Positions 9,741 through 23,506 of a DNA stretch of 64,000 bases are shown in pieces. This DNA comes from Afipia felis ATCC 53690. GTDB taxonomy: Bacteria > Pseudomonadota > Alphaproteobacteria > Rhizobiales > Xanthobacteraceae. The notes below the pieces were generated by a model, which did not search any database, had not been told where the DNA came from, and saw only the letters and a program-made list of their open reading frames with translations. The stretch lies in the NCBI RefSeq assembly GCF_000314735.2, contig NZ_KB375270.1, forward strand, positions 3,410,001 to 3,474,000, given 5' to 3'. Made by a program: the position numbers and the translations under genes. Numbering within the stretch: position 1 is the first letter of the stretch; each line of letters begins with the position of its first letter.

Positions 9741-11021
9741 TTACTCGACCAAGATGACCCGGATGTCGTTGACGTTCGTCAACGTCGGTCCGGTCAGCAC
9801 GAGGTCGCCGGTCTTCTCGAAAAACGTCGTGGCGTCGTTGTTGTCGAGATAGGCGACCGGATCGAGCTTCATCTCCCGCATTTTCGCAAAGGTCGTTTCG
9901 TCTGCCATTGCGCCGGCAGGGTCGGTTGGCGAACCGCCGCCGCCATCGGCGCCGTCGGTATCGGCAGCGAGGATCGAGATGCCCTTGGTGTCCGCCAGTG
10001 CTGCGGTTGCGGCAAGCACATATTCCTGGTTTGGGCCGCCGCGTCCGTTTCCGCGCACGATCACGGTGAGTTCGCCGCCCGACACGATGGCGACGCGCTT
10101 ACCCTTGGCACGGGCGTCCAGAGCGAGTTTGGCATGTTTGGTGGCAACCGCGCGTGCTTCACCTTCGAGGTCGGCGCCGAGGTCGATGACTTCGTATCCG
10201 GCCTGCGCTGCGACGCGCAGTGCGGCATCGAGCGAATCGCTCGGTTTGGCAACGATGTCGAAGCGCGCACGTTCGAAGGCCTTGTCGCTGGGCTTGACGC
10301 TTTCGTTGCGCGGATCGGTCAAAGCCGTGCGCACCGCATCGTCCACCTGCAGCTTGTAGCGTTCGACGATGTTGCGCGCGTCCTGCAGCGTCGAGGGATC
10401 GGGAACGGTTGGGCCGGATGCGATGACGGCCGGATCGTCATGCGGCACGTCGGAGATCGCGAGCGTCACCAGTTGGGCCGGGTAGGCGGCGCGGGCGAGC
10501 CGCCCGCCCTTGATACGCGACAGATGCTTGCGCACCGTGTTCATTTCGGAGATCGGAGCGCCCGAGCGCAACAGGCTTTTGTTGACCTGCTGCTTTTGCG
10601 TGTAAGCGACCCCTTCGACCGGCGCGATCCAGTTGGCGGAGCCGCCGCCCGAAATCAGAGCGAGCACCAGATCGTCTGGGCCGGCTTCCGCGGCCAGCGC
10701 GAGAGCTTTCTCCGCGCCGCGAACGCTGGCCTCGTCCGGCACGGGATGGCCAGCCTCGATTACTTCGACCCGGCGGGTTGGCACGGCATGGCCGTGGCGG
10801 GTGGTGGCGATACCTGAAATCCGGTCCGCGCTCAGGCCTGCTTCGTCCATGTAATGGCGCTCGGCCGCAGCGGCCATCGCGGCGGCAGCCTTGCCGACGG
10901 CGACGATAAAAACCTTCCCCCGCGGCGGCCCGGGTAAGTGCCGGCGCAGCATTTTGTCGGGATGGGCTGCAGCCACGGCAGCATCAAAAATGGCGCGAAG
11001 CAGGGAACGGTGATCGGTCAT
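9741..11021 (-). CDS. Glycerate 2-kinase (MOFRL family)
   Basis: 426 residues from ATG 11021 (MTDHRSLLRAIFDAAV), preferred over an in-frame upstream codon at 11048 because family members start like this. It phosphorylates D-glycerate to 2-phosphoglycerate, feeding glyoxylate, serine-cycle or tartrate carbon into glycolysis. Seen: KVFIVAVGKAAAAMA near the start, the glycine-rich LALISGGGSANWIAPVEGV, VRKHLSRIKGGRLA, and a C-terminal MOFRL domain with GELTVIVRGNGRGGPNQEYV and the acidic DTDGADGGGGSPTDPAG. Older databases call such proteins hydroxypyruvate reductase TtuD, which is a misnomer. It is a single gene, divergent from the thiolase gene. Confidence 0.9.
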   Translation of the reverse strand: MTDHRSLLRAIFDAAVAAAHPDKMLRRHLPGPPRGKVFIVAVGKAAAAMAAAAERHYMDEAGLSADRISGIATTRHGHAVPTRRVEVIEAGHPVPDEASVRGAEKALALAAEAGPDDLVLALISGGGSANWIAPVEGVAYTQKQQVNKSLLRSGAPISEMNTVRKHLSRIKGGRLARAAYPAQLVTLAISDVPHDDPAVIASGPTVPDPSTLQDARNIVERYKLQVDDAVRTALTDPRNESVKPSDKAFERARFDIVAKPSDSLDAALRVAAQAGYEVIDLGADLEGEARAVATKHAKLALDARAKGKRVAIVSGGELTVIVRGNGRGGPNQEYVLAATAALADTKGISILAADTDGADGGGGSPTDPAGAMADETTFAKMREMKLDPVAYLDNNDATTFFEKTGDLVLTGPTLTNVNDIRVILVE

Positions 11022-11249
11022 CAGGTACCTTTTACGTGAGTTCAGCACCGCCGAATATATCCCGGCTACCGGGATACGGAGCTGAAAGGTCTGCGCCGGA
11101 ATAAGGAAAACTGAAGCGGATTACAACCTTTGGAGTATATCGGAACCCGACGTGGCTAACGTCGGGTGGCCGATCATGGTTTTCGGCTGGTAGATCGTGC
11201 AACACTCATTGGGCGCTTGAATCGTTGCCCGCCTGACAAGGGGAAGTGT

Positions 11250-12437
11250 ATGCCCGAGGCCGTTATCGTTTCCACAGCCCGTACCCCGATCGGAAAAGCC
11301 TATCGGGGCGCGCTGAATGCAACCGAAGGCGCGACCCTGCTGGGCCATGCCATCAGGGCGGCGGTGGAGCGGGCCAACCTCGATCCCGCCGAGGTGGAGG
11401 ACGTGGTGATGGGGGCGGCCCTGCAGCAGGGCGCGACCTTCGGCAATATCGCGCGCAAGGCGCTGCTCCGGGCAGGGCTGCCGGTTAGCGTCGCCGGGAC
11501 CACGGTCGACCGGCAATGCGCTTCCGGCCTGCAGGCGATCGCGACGGCCGCACGCTCGGTGCTGTTCGACGGTGTCGACATTGCGGTCGGCGGCGGCGGC
11601 GAATCGATCAGCCTCGTTCAGAACGACAAAATGAATATGTTTCACGCTGTCGATCCGGCGCTGATGGAGATCAAGCCCGAGATTTACATGTCGATGCTCG
11701 ACACCGCCGAGGTGGTGGCGAAGCGTTACGGCATCTCGCGCGAACGGCAGGATGAATACGCGCTCGAAAGTCAGCGCCGCATCGCCGCCGCGCAGCAGGC
11801 GGGCAGGTTCAGCGATGAGATCGCGCCGATCACGACGAAAATGGGTGTGCTCGATAAAGCGAGCGGCGAGGTCTCGTTCAAGGACGTGACGCTGTCGCAG
11901 GATGAAGGCCCGCGCCCCGACACCACGGCCGAGGGCTTGGCAGCGCTGAAGCCGGTAAAGGGCGAGGGCTTCAGCATCACTGCAGGCAACGCGAGCCAGT
12001 TGTCGGACGGCGCGAGTGCGGCCGTTATCATGAGCGACAGGATGGCCGCGCAGAAGAATCTCAAGCCGCTCGGAATCTTCCGCGGCATGGTTTCGGTCGG
12101 ATGCGAGCCCGACGAGATGGGCATCGGCCCGGTATTCGCGGTGCCGCGTCTCCTCAAGCGCCACGGGCTCACGGTTGACGACATCGATCTGTGGGAATTG
12201 AACGAAGCATTCGCCGTGCAGGTGGTCTATTGCCGCGACCGACTCGGTCTCGATCCGCAAAAGCTCAACGTCAATGGCGGCGCCATCGGTGTAGGGCATC
12301 CTTATGGTATGACCGGCGCGCGGCTCGCAGGCCATGTGCTGATCGAAGGACGGCGGCGCAAGGCGAAATATGCCGTGGTAACGATGTGCGTTGGCGGCGG
12401 TATGGGTTCGGCCGGATTGTTCGAGATCGTGCACTAG
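11250..12437 (+). CDS. Acetyl-CoA C-acyltransferase (thiolase)
   Basis: 395 residues from ATG 11250, which has AAGGGGA in front and begins with the family start [16 protein letters not shown]; the open frame runs 28 codons further up without support. All three catalytic landmarks are present: nucleophilic Cys90 in [14 protein letters not shown], His350 in [12 protein letters not shown] and Cys380 in [11 protein letters not shown], matching the 89/348/378 spacing of classical thiolases. It condenses or cleaves acyl-CoA plus acetyl-CoA in fatty-acid oxidation or related routes. Chain-length preference cannot be told; no other beta-oxidation gene is adjacent. Only 6 bp separate it from glycerol kinase, so the two are probably co-transcribed. 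Confidence 0.93.
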   Translation: MPEAVIVSTARTPIGKAYRGALNATEGATLLGHAIRAAVERANLDPAEVEDVVMGAALQQGATFGNIARKALLRAGLPVSVAGTTVDRQCASGLQAIATAARSVLFDGVDIAVGGGGESISLVQNDKMNMFHAVDPALMEIKPEIYMSMLDTAEVVAKRYGISRERQDEYALESQRRIAAAQQAGRFSDEIAPITTKMGVLDKASGEVSFKDVTLSQDEGPRPDTTAEGLAALKPVKGEGFSITAGNASQLSDGASAAVIMSDRMAAQKNLKPLGIFRGMVSVGCEPDEMGIGPVFAVPRLLKRHGLTVDDIDLWELNEAFAVQVVYCRDRLGLDPQKLNVNGGAIGVGHPYGMTGARLAGHVLIEGRRRKAKYAVVTMCVGGGMGSAGLFEIVH

Positions 12438-12443
12438 GCGGCC

Positions 12444-13949
12444 ATGATGGCTTATCTTCTTGCCATCGACCAGGGCACGACATCCTCCCGCGCCATGCTG
12501 TTTCGCGACGATCTTTCCGTCGCGGCGAAGGCGCAGCAGGAATATACGCAACACTTTCCGGCATCGGGCTGGGTCGAGCACGAGCCTGAGGATATCTGGA
12601 CAAGCACGCTCGCCACCTGTCGCGCCGCGATGCGCGAAGGTGATGTCACAGCGTCGGGCATCGCGGCCATCGGTATCTCCAACCAGCGCGAGACGGTGGT
12701 GGTGTGGGATCGCCAGACAGGGCAGGCGATCCATCGCGCCATCGTCTGGCAGGATCGTCGCACGGCGGATGTCTGCGCGCGATTACAGGCTGAAGGCAGC
12801 GAGACCCTGATCACCGCGCGGACCGGGCTGATCGCCGATCCTTATTTCTCGGCGACCAAGATCGCGTGGATTCTCGATCATGTCAGCGGAGCACGCGAGC
12901 GCGCCGAACGTGGCGATCTCCTGTTCGGCACGGTCGATTGCTATCTGCTCTGGCGGCTCACCGGCGGTGCGGTGCATGCGACCGACGCCACCAATGCCTC
13001 GCGTACCCTGCTGTTCAACATCCACACCGGCGCGTGGGACGACGATCTGCTCAAGCTGTTACGTGTACCGCGCGCGATGCTGCCCGAGGTTCGCGACTGC
13101 GCTTCCGACTTCGGCGTAACGCATCCCGATCTGTTCGGTGGCCCAATCGCTATTCGCGGCATCGCGGGTGACCAGCAGGCGGCAACCATCGGTCAGGCCT
13201 GTTTCGCGCCCGGAATGATGAAATCCACCTACGGCACCGGCTGTTTTGCAGTGCTCAACACTGGCGAGACGGCGGTGGCGTCAAACAACAAGCTGCTCAC
13301 GACCATCGCCTATCAGTTGAACGGCAAACGCACCTACGCGCTCGAAGGCTCGATCTTTGTGGCAGGCTCGGCCGTGCAATGGCTGCGCGACAGCCTTCAT
13401 CTCATCAAGACTGCGCATGACAGCGATAATCTTGCGCCGACAGCGGACGAGACGCAGTCGGTCTATCTGGTTCCAGCTTTTGTCGGGTTAGGTGCGCCGT
13501 ACTGGAATCCGCGCGTGCGTGGCGCGTTGTTCGGGCTGACGCGCAACACTGGCCCCGCCGAACTCGCGCAGGCGGCGCTGGAAAGTGTCTGCTATCAGAC
13601 CCACGATCTGTGGCAGGCAATGCGTGCCGACTGGCCGGACCTGATTTCGAAAGACACCACGCTACGCGTCGATGGGGGCATGGCGATCTCGGACTGGACC
13701 ATGCAGCGCCTCGCTGACATCCTGAAGGCGACGGTCGATCGGCCGGTGATTCCCGAGACCACGGCGCTTGGCGCAGCCTATCTCGCGGGCCATGCCGCAG
13801 GGGTCTGTCCGTCGCCCGAAGCATTCGCCGCGAACTGGCAACTCGACCGCCGCTTCACGCCCACGATGGACGATGCCCTGCGCACAAAGAAACTGCGCGG
13901 TTGGTCCCAAGCAGTAAAAGGCCTGCTCGCGAGCGACATGGATACCTAG
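12444..13949 (+). CDS. glpK: Glycerol kinase
   Basis: 501 residues, the normal length, covering the FGGY sugar-kinase fold from [20 protein letters not shown] (phosphate-binding loop) through [10 protein letters not shown] and [15 protein letters not shown] to [20 protein letters not shown]. It converts glycerol to glycerol 3-phosphate in the cytoplasm. Two ATGs stand in tandem at the start; either may be used. No glycerol facilitator or glycerol-3-phosphate dehydrogenase gene is next to it; instead it trails the thiolase gene by 6 bp, an unusual partnership that could reflect lipid breakdown (fatty acid plus glycerol). A strong terminator follows. Confidence 0.95.
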   Translation: MMAYLLAIDQGTTSSRAMLFRDDLSVAAKAQQEYTQHFPASGWVEHEPEDIWTSTLATCRAAMREGDVTASGIAAIGISNQRETVVVWDRQTGQAIHRAIVWQDRRTADVCARLQAEGSETLITARTGLIADPYFSATKIAWILDHVSGARERAERGDLLFGTVDCYLLWRLTGGAVHATDATNASRTLLFNIHTGAWDDDLLKLLRVPRAMLPEVRDCASDFGVTHPDLFGGPIAIRGIAGDQQAATIGQACFAPGMMKSTYGTGCFAVLNTGETAVASNNKLLTTIAYQLNGKRTYALEGSIFVAGSAVQWLRDSLHLIKTAHDSDNLAPTADETQSVYLVPAFVGLGAPYWNPRVRGALFGLTRNTGPAELAQAALESVCYQTHDLWQAMRADWPDLISKDTTLRVDGGMAISDWTMQRLADILKATVDRPVIPETTALGAAYLAGHAAGVCPSPEAFAANWQLDRRFTPTMDDALRTKKLRGWSQAVKGLLASDMDT

Positions 13950-13960
13950 TTCATTGCAGT

Positions 13961-13996
13961 AATGAGAGGGCAACGGCGAAGCGTTGCCCTCTCATT
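13961..13996. terminator. Bidirectional terminator, glpK / convergent small gene
   Basis: A perfect 15-bp stem, AATGAGAGGGCAACG with CGTTGCCCTCTCATT, around a 6-base loop. A-run and T-run edges fit termination from both sides of these convergent genes. Confidence 0.85.
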
Positions 13997-14012
13997 GTCA
14001 TCGAAGACCTGT

Positions 14013-14531
14013 TTACTGGCAGAGCGTAGGCTGCCCGTTCAGCTTGATGATGGTGCCGGGACGGCAGGTAAAGCCATTGCGGGCGTCGAAGCTCGGTGAG
14101 CCCGGAATGGCGGTGCCGTCATAGTTATATGGGCCGAAACCTTCGTCCATCGACGCAAAGGTGTTGTCGTGGCGGTAATCGTTGCGGTAGGCGACATCGC
14201 CATAAGGTCGGCGATACTCTCCATAGTAGCCGTTGTCATAACCGCCACGGAAAGGTGCTGTTGCAATCGCACCAGCGGTCGCGACTGCGCCGCCGGCAAT
14301 GCCGGCTGCGGTATCGGCAGGCCAGAAGCCGCTTCGGCGGCCCCGGGTGTGGAACTCATCGCGTCGCGCAAGGCGATCGCCCGAGCGCATGGCGCGAGCA
14401 TGGTGCACGGCATGAGGGCGCATGGACTTCATGTGCATCTTCGAATGCGGTTGAGCCGTATCCTGTGCGAGCGCAGGTGTTGCGATGAGCGCGATCGCGG
14501 CGGTGGCTGCGAGGAGAGTTGCCTTGGTCAC
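14013..14531 (-). CDS. Secreted small basic protein of unknown function
   Basis: 172 residues from GTG 14531, chosen because AAGGAG lies 7 bp upstream and the product then begins with a clean signal peptide (VTKATLLAATAAIALIATPA, cut after LAQ). The open frame extends upstream but without signal or ribosome site. The mature part is His/Arg/Met-rich at first (HSKMHMKSMRPHAVHHARAM), then has a Gly/Ala-rich hydrophobic stretch (AGGAVATAGAIATAP), a Tyr/Gly/Arg region (GYYGEYRRPYGDVAY) and a conserved-looking C-terminus with two Cys (FTCRPGTIIKLNGQPTLCQ). Function unknown; the composition suggests a periplasmic or surface role. Confidence 0.75.
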   Translation of the reverse strand: MTKATLLAATAAIALIATPALAQDTAQPHSKMHMKSMRPHAVHHARAMRSGDRLARRDEFHTRGRRSGFWPADTAAGIAGGAVATAGAIATAPFRGGYDNGYYGEYRRPYGDVAYRNDYRHDNTFASMDEGFGPYNYDGTAIPGSPSFDARNGFTCRPGTIIKLNGQPTLCQ

Positions 14532-14690
14532 AGTGAATCTCCTTTTTCTATTGCGAAATTTTATGAGAAGGCCGGAGGAGAAGGTTCCGGCGTGGCGCAA
14601 CGCCGTCAAATTTCCGGCGCTGTGCGGGCAGAACGAACCGGCGCAGATGCAAGTTCCACCTAGGGATCGCCTCACTCAGACGTGAACGGC

Positions 14691-14728
14691 AAAAGGCCGA
14701 ACGGAATCGAGGTTCCGTTCGGCCTTTT
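14691..14728 (-). terminator. Intrinsic terminator of the metF-metH operon
   Basis: A perfect 16-bp stem, AAAAGGCCGAACGGAA with TTCCGTTCGGCCTTTT, around a 6-base loop, 30 bp after the metH stop. Confidence 0.88.
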
Positions 14729-14757
14729 CTGAAAATCTTCGGAAAAATACGGTGCCC

Positions 14758-18630
<3,873 letters not shown>

Positions 18631-18672
18631 GCGTCACGTCCGCGACAGAAGCGGGCATGACGAAAAAAAACA

Positions 18673-19578
18673 CTAAGCGGCTTGCTGCGATCCGTTCGGA
18701 CGGATGCCGAGCAGATGGCTGATGGCAAACACGAGGTCGGCGCGGTTCATGGTGTAGAAATGGAAATTCTCGACGCCCTGCTTGGCCAGCTTCTGCACCT
18801 GGCCCGCGGCGACGGTCGCGGCGACGAGCTTGCGGGTCTCGGCATCGTCGTCGAGACCCTCGAATTTCGCGGCGAGCCAGTCCGGCACGGTGGCTCCAGC
18901 GCGCTCGGCGAAATTCTTCGCCAGTTTGAAGTTCTGTACCGGCAGGATGCCGGGCACGATCGGAATTTCAATGCCGGCTTTGCGGACGCGGTCGAGGTAA
19001 CGGAAGTAGAGATCGTTGTCGAAGAAGAACTGGGTGATGGCGCGTGCCGCTCCCGCATCGACCTTGGCCTTAAGGACGTCGATATCGGCGTCAATGGTCG
19101 CGCTCTCGGGATGTTTCTCCGGATAGGCCGAGACGGTGACTTCCATGTCCGGGTGGCGACGTCTGATCGAGGCAACGAGATCGGCGGAGGTCTGATACCC
19201 TTCCGGGTGTGCCCGATAGGCGGTGCCGATGCCGCCCGACGGATCGCCGCGCAGCGCCACGATGTGACGCACGCCGATCTCGTGATAGCGGTCAACCACG
19301 TCGTCGATGTCGGCGCATGTTGCGTCGACGCAGGTCAGATGCGCAGCCGGAGTCAGGCTGGTCTCATCGAGGATGCGCTTGATGGTCGAATGGGTGCGCT
19401 CGCGCGTCGAGCCGCCCGCGCCGTAGGTCACGGAGACAAAATTCGGCGTCAGCGGCGCGAGGCGATTGATGACGCCCCACAGATTCTGCTCCATCTCCTC
19501 GGTCTTCGGCGGGAAGAACTCGAACGAGATCGCGGGTCGCTTGGCCTGCGTATGGGCAGATGGGTTGGTGTCGCTCAT
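18673..19578 (-). CDS. metF: Methylenetetrahydrofolate reductase
   Basis: 301 residues, the normal bacterial length. The barrel begins with ISFEFFPPKTEEMEQNLW, where the Glu is the catalytic acid, then FVSVTYGAGGSTRERTHSTI and LRGDPSGG for flavin and folate binding. It reduces methylene-THF to methyl-THF with FAD and NADH, supplying the methyl group that MetH moves to homocysteine. It is the first gene of the metF-metH operon, with GAGG before its ATG. No neighbouring ArsR-type regulator gene was seen in this window. Confidence 0.95.
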   Translation of the reverse strand: MSDTNPSAHTQAKRPAISFEFFPPKTEEMEQNLWGVINRLAPLTPNFVSVTYGAGGSTRERTHSTIKRILDETSLTPAAHLTCVDATCADIDDVVDRYHEIGVRHIVALRGDPSGGIGTAYRAHPEGYQTSADLVASIRRRHPDMEVTVSAYPEKHPESATIDADIDVLKAKVDAGAARAITQFFFDNDLYFRYLDRVRKAGIEIPIVPGILPVQNFKLAKNFAERAGATVPDWLAAKFEGLDDDAETRKLVAATVAAGQVQKLAKQGVENFHFYTMNRADLVFAISHLLGIRPNGSQQAA

Positions 19579-19922
19579 GACGCCTCGGGAGCCGGCTGGA
19601 ATGTGAGTGTGGCGCGCGGTGGCGAAAGCCTACCGCGCAAACGGCAAAATAGGCCATATCGGTCCGCCCGGACAGCCCACTGCGGCCTCTATCACAGTGG
19701 GAAATTGCCCATAACATGGGAAATAACTCCAAAAAGTCCAGTTCTTGAGGGGCGAGTGGGCCGTGTCACGACCCCGACAAGGCTGTACTTCAACGAAAGC
19801 CGCAAGGGATCGTCAGGCCATGGGCGGGAATGGCGAAATGGAGTAGGCCAAGATGGACTTTTCCGGCTGGCGTTGCCCACCGGCGACTTGAGCGCGGCGG
19901 CGCAGCCATTACCTGAGAGCCT
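19579..19922. other. Divergent intergenic region metF / LLM oxidoreductase
   Basis: No gene found. It must contain promoters in both directions. I looked for a SAM- or SAH-type riboswitch ahead of metF and did not recognise one. A short frame across 19800-19999 overlaps the oxidoreductase start and has no support. Confidence 0.5.
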
Positions 19923-20942
19923 ATGCCTCCCTTGTCTGTTCTCGATCTCTCCGTCGTCACCACCGGTACCAAACCCGCACAGGCGCTGCGCAACAGCATC
20001 GACCTTGCGCAGGAGGCCGACCGGCTCGGCTACACCCGCTATTGGCTCGCCGAGCATCATGGGCTCGCGTCCGTCGCAAGCCCTGCGCCCGATCTCATGA
20101 TCGGGCAGATCGCAGCGGCTACGCAGCGCATCCATGTCGGGTCAGGCGGCGTGATGCTGCCGAACCACGCGCCGCTTGTCGTGGCCGAGCGCTTCAAGAT
20201 GCTGGAGGCGTTGTTTCCCGGGCGTATCGATTTAGGCCTCGGTCGTGCGCCGGGTACCGATGGCGTGACGGCTTACGCGCTCCGTAACCGGCTGGAAGTG
20301 CGGCCGGGCGATGATTTTCTGGAGCGGCTGCAGGAATTGATGTTGTGGGAGACGCGGGAATTTCCACCGGATCATCCCTTCAACAAGGTCGTCGCGATGC
20401 CGGACGATACGCCGCTGCCGCCGCTGTGGCTGCTCGGCTCCAGCGACTACAGCGCGCAACTGGCGGCACAGGTCGGGATGGGCTTCGCTTTCGCCCACCA
20501 TTTCGCATCGTTCGATGCGGTTGCGGCGCTCACGCATTATCGAGCGCATTTCCGCCCCTCGCACTGGCGGCAGACGCCGCACGGCATTCTTGCGGTCGCC
20601 ATCGTCGCTGCACCGACCGACGCGGAGGCCGAGGAATTGGCGATGTCGATGGACCTCAATCGCCTGCAGCGCGAGCGCGGCGCGTATCTGCCGATTCCGA
20701 GCATCGCGGAAGCGAAGGCCTATCCGTACACCGAAGCCGACCGTGCGATCATTGCACGCAACCGCGCGAAGCTGTTCGTCGGCAGTCCGGCGACGGTGAT
20801 GTCACGGCTGATGCCGCTGATCGAGGAAAGCCAAGCCGATGAGGTGATGGTGACGAGCGCGATCTACGATCACGACGCGCGCAAACGCTCCTACGGGTTA
20901 CTCGCCGAGGCATTCGGGCTGAACAAGCCGGCGGCGGCGTAA
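19923..20942 (+). CDS. LLM-class flavin-dependent oxidoreductase
   Basis: 339 residues of the bacterial-luciferase-like (LLM) monooxygenase fold, close to the MsnO8 type. Seen: [20 protein letters not shown] near the N-terminus, [40 protein letters not shown], and a C-terminal [20 protein letters not shown]. Such enzymes use reduced FMN supplied by a separate reductase; the substrate cannot be told. It is convergent with pheA, with only 6 bp between the stops and no visible terminator. Confidence 0.9.
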   Translation: MPPLSVLDLSVVTTGTKPAQALRNSIDLAQEADRLGYTRYWLAEHHGLASVASPAPDLMIGQIAAATQRIHVGSGGVMLPNHAPLVVAERFKMLEALFPGRIDLGLGRAPGTDGVTAYALRNRLEVRPGDDFLERLQELMLWETREFPPDHPFNKVVAMPDDTPLPPLWLLGSSDYSAQLAAQVGMGFAFAHHFASFDAVAALTHYRAHFRPSHWRQTPHGILAVAIVAAPTDAEAEELAMSMDLNRLQRERGAYLPIPSIAEAKAYPYTEADRAIIARNRAKLFVGSPATVMSRLMPLIEESQADEVMVTSAIYDHDARKRSYGLLAEAFGLNKPAAA

Positions 20943-20948
20943 CGCCGT

Positions 20949-21827
20949 CTACTTGATGATCCTGTTGTTGAACGCGATACGGAACGGGTGCGCCGGATAA
21001 ACACCGACGATACGCAGCTCCGCCGAGAAGAACTTCAACTCTTCCAGCGCATAGGCGAGGTTCTGGTCGTCCGGGTGGCCGTCGACGTCGGCGAAAAACT
21101 GCGTAGCGGCGAAATTGCCGTCCACCATGTAGCTTTCCAGCTTGGTCATGTTGACGCCGTTGGTCGCGAAGCCGCCGAGCGCCTTGTAGAGCGCAGCCGG
21201 CAGGTTGCGCACACGGAAGACAAAGGAGGTCACGGTGGCGCCGGAATCGTGCGGCGCCCATTTCGGTTCGCGCGCCAGGATAACGAAGCGCGTGGTGTTG
21301 TGGTGCTCATCCTCGACGTCTTCGGCCAAGATGTCGAGATTGTAGATGTCGGCAGCGATCTTCGGTGCGAGCGCGGCGCGGGTCTTGTCGCCCGCTGCCG
21401 CGATGGTGCGGGCGGAGCCTGCGGTGTCCGGGCTGACGATCGAGCGCAGTCCGAGCTTGCGGATGATGTTACGGCACTGGCCGAGCGCGTGGACGTGGCT
21501 TTCTATGGTCTTGAGGCCTTCGAGCGTCGCGCCGCGCGGCGCCATCAATTGATGATGGATCGGCAGGAACCATTCACCGACGATGAACAGGTTCGATTGC
21601 GGCAGCAGATGATGGATGTCCGCGACGCGACCCGCGACCGAGTTCTCGATTGGGATCATGCCGAGGTCGGCTTCGCCCGATGAAATCGCGGCCAGCGCAT
21701 CCTCAAAGGTCGGACAGGGCAACGCCTTGGCTCCGGGATAGGCTTCGTCGATCGCGATATGCGAATTCGCGCCGGGCTCGCCCTGAAAAGCGATGGTTAT
21801 CGGTTTTGTTGTCATGCTCGTCGTCAT
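20949..21827 (-). CDS. pheA: Prephenate dehydratase
   Basis: 292 residues: a dehydratase domain at about 8-185 ([35 protein letters not shown], and [11 protein letters not shown], which carries the dehydration Thr-Ala region), then [11 protein letters not shown] and a C-terminal ACT domain at about 200-285 for phenylalanine feedback ([20 protein letters not shown]). There is no chorismate mutase domain, so it is the monofunctional type that turns prephenate into phenylpyruvate. An in-frame second ATG five codons in is an alternative start. It overlaps kdsB by 4 bp (ATGA), so the two are translated in sequence. Confidence 0.94.
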   Translation of the reverse strand: MTTSMTTKPITIAFQGEPGANSHIAIDEAYPGAKALPCPTFEDALAAISSGEADLGMIPIENSVAGRVADIHHLLPQSNLFIVGEWFLPIHHQLMAPRGATLEGLKTIESHVHALGQCRNIIRKLGLRSIVSPDTAGSARTIAAAGDKTRAALAPKIAADIYNLDILAEDVEDEHHNTTRFVILAREPKWAPHDSGATVTSFVFRVRNLPAALYKALGGFATNGVNMTKLESYMVDGNFAATQFFADVDGHPDDQNLAYALEELKFFSAELRIVGVYPAHPFRIAFNNRIIK

Positions 21828-22567
21828 GCCTGTTTTGCCAGTGTCCGCCGTGCGGCGTCCAGATCGTGAGGGGTGTCGACCCCGAGCGGCACCGAATCGA
21901 CGATCCGGACGTCGATCCTCATGCCCGCTTCCAGTGCGCGCAATTGTTCGAGCTTCTCGCGCTGCTCAAGGGGCGAGGGCGGCATCCCGACGAACCGCGT
22001 CAGCGCCGCGCGACGATAGGCATAGAGCCCGATGTGATGATAGCGCGGTCCCTCGCCATAGGGCGCGGTGGCGCGGGTAAAATACAGCGCGCGTAGCGTG
22101 TTATGGGACAGCGGCGAGCCGACCACCTTCACCACGTTGGAATTGCCGTGTTCTTCCGGAATGCGGATTTCCGCGGCCAGGGTGGAGATCTCCACGGCGG
22201 GCTCCGAGAAGGGCTGCAGTACGGCGCGAATATCACCCGGCGCGATGGTCGGCAGATCGCCCTGGACGTTGATGATGGTGTTGATACCCCCATTGCCGTC
22301 GAGCTTGTCCAGTGCCTCGAAAATGCGATCCGATCCGGAGGGATGGTCGGCGCGAGTCATCACGGCTTCGCCGCCCTGGGCTGTGACCGCGGCGGCGATT
22401 TCGGCCGAATCGGTCGCCACCGCGACGCGCCCGAGTCGCGCCGCCTGCGCCCGGCGCAGGACATGGACGATCATCGGCAGTCCGGCGATATCCAGAAGCG
22501 GTTTTCCCGGCAGTCGCGACGCCGCCATGCGGGCGGGAATCAGGACCAGGGTGTCTTGTTCGGTCAT
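21824..22567 (-). CDS. kdsB: 3-deoxy-manno-octulosonate cytidylyltransferase
   Basis: 247 residues from ATG 22567 ([20 protein letters not shown]), the standard family start; 22 further upstream codons are open but look like leader. Motifs: [15 protein letters not shown] for CTP binding, [23 protein letters not shown], and [20 protein letters not shown]. It activates Kdo with CTP for the inner core of lipopolysaccharide. It is first in an operon with pheA and divergent from cycM; the 219-bp gap to cycM should hold both promoters. Confidence 0.95.
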   Translation of the reverse strand: MTEQDTLVLIPARMAASRLPGKPLLDIAGLPMIVHVLRRAQAARLGRVAVATDSAEIAAAVTAQGGEAVMTRADHPSGSDRIFEALDKLDGNGGINTIINVQGDLPTIAPGDIRAVLQPFSEPAVEISTLAAEIRIPEEHGNSNVVKVVGSPLSHNTLRALYFTRATAPYGEGPRYHHIGLYAYRRAALTRFVGMPPSPLEQREKLEQLRALEAGMRIDVRIVDSVPLGVDTPHDLDAARRTLAKQA

Positions 22568-22786
22568 GGAAGGGGCCGGGCTTGCGGGGCTGGAAACGCA
22601 CGGAAACGCGGGATATTTGCGAGACCGGGACATTTATACGGGTTGCCAGAAGCCGGGCAAACCGTTATTCCCTCGGCGCTGCCCTTCGAGCGGCGCGTAG
22701 CTGACCCTGCACTGATGTTTTGGTCCGTTTTTCAGCGGAAAATGCAAGGCATCAGGTCAATTTCCCGGCCCGGAGCCTGATCTGAA

Positions 22787-23305
22787 ATGGACTCTTTCGA
22801 ACTCAACAAGATCATGGGTGCGATTCTCGGTACCTGCCTTGTTTTGCTGGTGACGAATTTTGCTGCCCACGCGATTTTCGCTCCGAAGGCGCCGGCCAAG
22901 CCGGGCTTTGAGATCGCGGTGAAGGAAGCGGCGGCTGGCGGCGGCGAGGCAGCCAAGGCGGCGCCCGAAGTGCCGATCAAGGACCTCCTTAAAACGGCCT
23001 CGGCCGAGAAGGGCCAGGCGGTTTCCAAGAAGTGCGCAGCCTGCCACACCTTCGAGAAGGGCGGCGCGAACAAGGTCGGTCCGAACCTGTTTGGTATCGT
23101 CGACGAGCCGCGTGGCCAGGGCCGCGGCGGCTTCAACTTCTCGGCGGCCATGAAGGCCAAGGGCGGCAACTGGAGCGTCGAGGACCTCAACGAGTTCATC
23201 AAGAGCCCGAAGGGTTTCGTCCCCGGCACGGCGATGGGCTTCGCGGGTATCAGCAAGGACTCCGAGCGCGCCGATCTGATCGCCTATCTTGAGACTCTCA
23301 AGTAA
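22787..23305 (+). CDS. cycM: Membrane-anchored cytochrome c (CycM type)
   Basis: 172 residues: an uncleaved N-terminal anchor (about 9-31), an Ala/Lys-rich linker to about 70, then a class I cytochrome c domain with haem site CAACH (Cys83, Cys86, His87) and sixth ligand Met150 in VPGTAMGFAGI. In Bradyrhizobium, CycM is a membrane-bound c552 that carries electrons from the bc1 complex to the aa3 oxidase; the similarity of layout supports that role here. A strong terminator follows at 23366. Confidence 0.9.
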   Translation: MDSFELNKIMGAILGTCLVLLVTNFAAHAIFAPKAPAKPGFEIAVKEAAAGGGEAAKAAPEVPIKDLLKTASAEKGQAVSKKCAACHTFEKGGANKVGPNLFGIVDEPRGQGRGGFNFSAAMKAKGGNWSVEDLNEFIKSPKGFVPGTAMGFAGISKDSERADLIAYLETLK

Positions 23306-23365
23306 GGTCAAGTTAGTACGGTCACGTTCGCTCAAGCGCACGTTCCAGCCTAAACGAATTTTTAG

Positions 23366-23400
23366 AATCCGCGCGACATCGTCGCGCGGATTTATCGTTT
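23366..23400 (+). terminator. Intrinsic terminator of cycM
   Basis: A perfect 12-bp stem, AATCCGCGCGAC with GTCGCGCGGATT, around a 3-base loop, followed by TATCGTTT. Confidence 0.85.
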
Positions 23401-23506
23401 CAACAGGCTGGCATCACATCCAAAAACCGACATAATGAACGCGGACGGTAAAGCGGTCGCGCTCTGCGGCGTTGCGTTTATTTCACAACCAACAGGATTT
23501 TGACGG

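Noticed and set aside
11121..12734. A 537-codon open frame on the minus strand across the thiolase gene
   Set aside because: It mirrors a clear thiolase with all catalytic residues on the plus strand; its translation is rich in His, Arg and Asp without any family motif, as expected for the reverse of a GC-rich gene.
19579..19922. SAM or SAH riboswitch upstream of metF
   Set aside because: I searched by eye for the conserved cores and pseudoknot arms and could not place them. A covariance-model scan would settle it.
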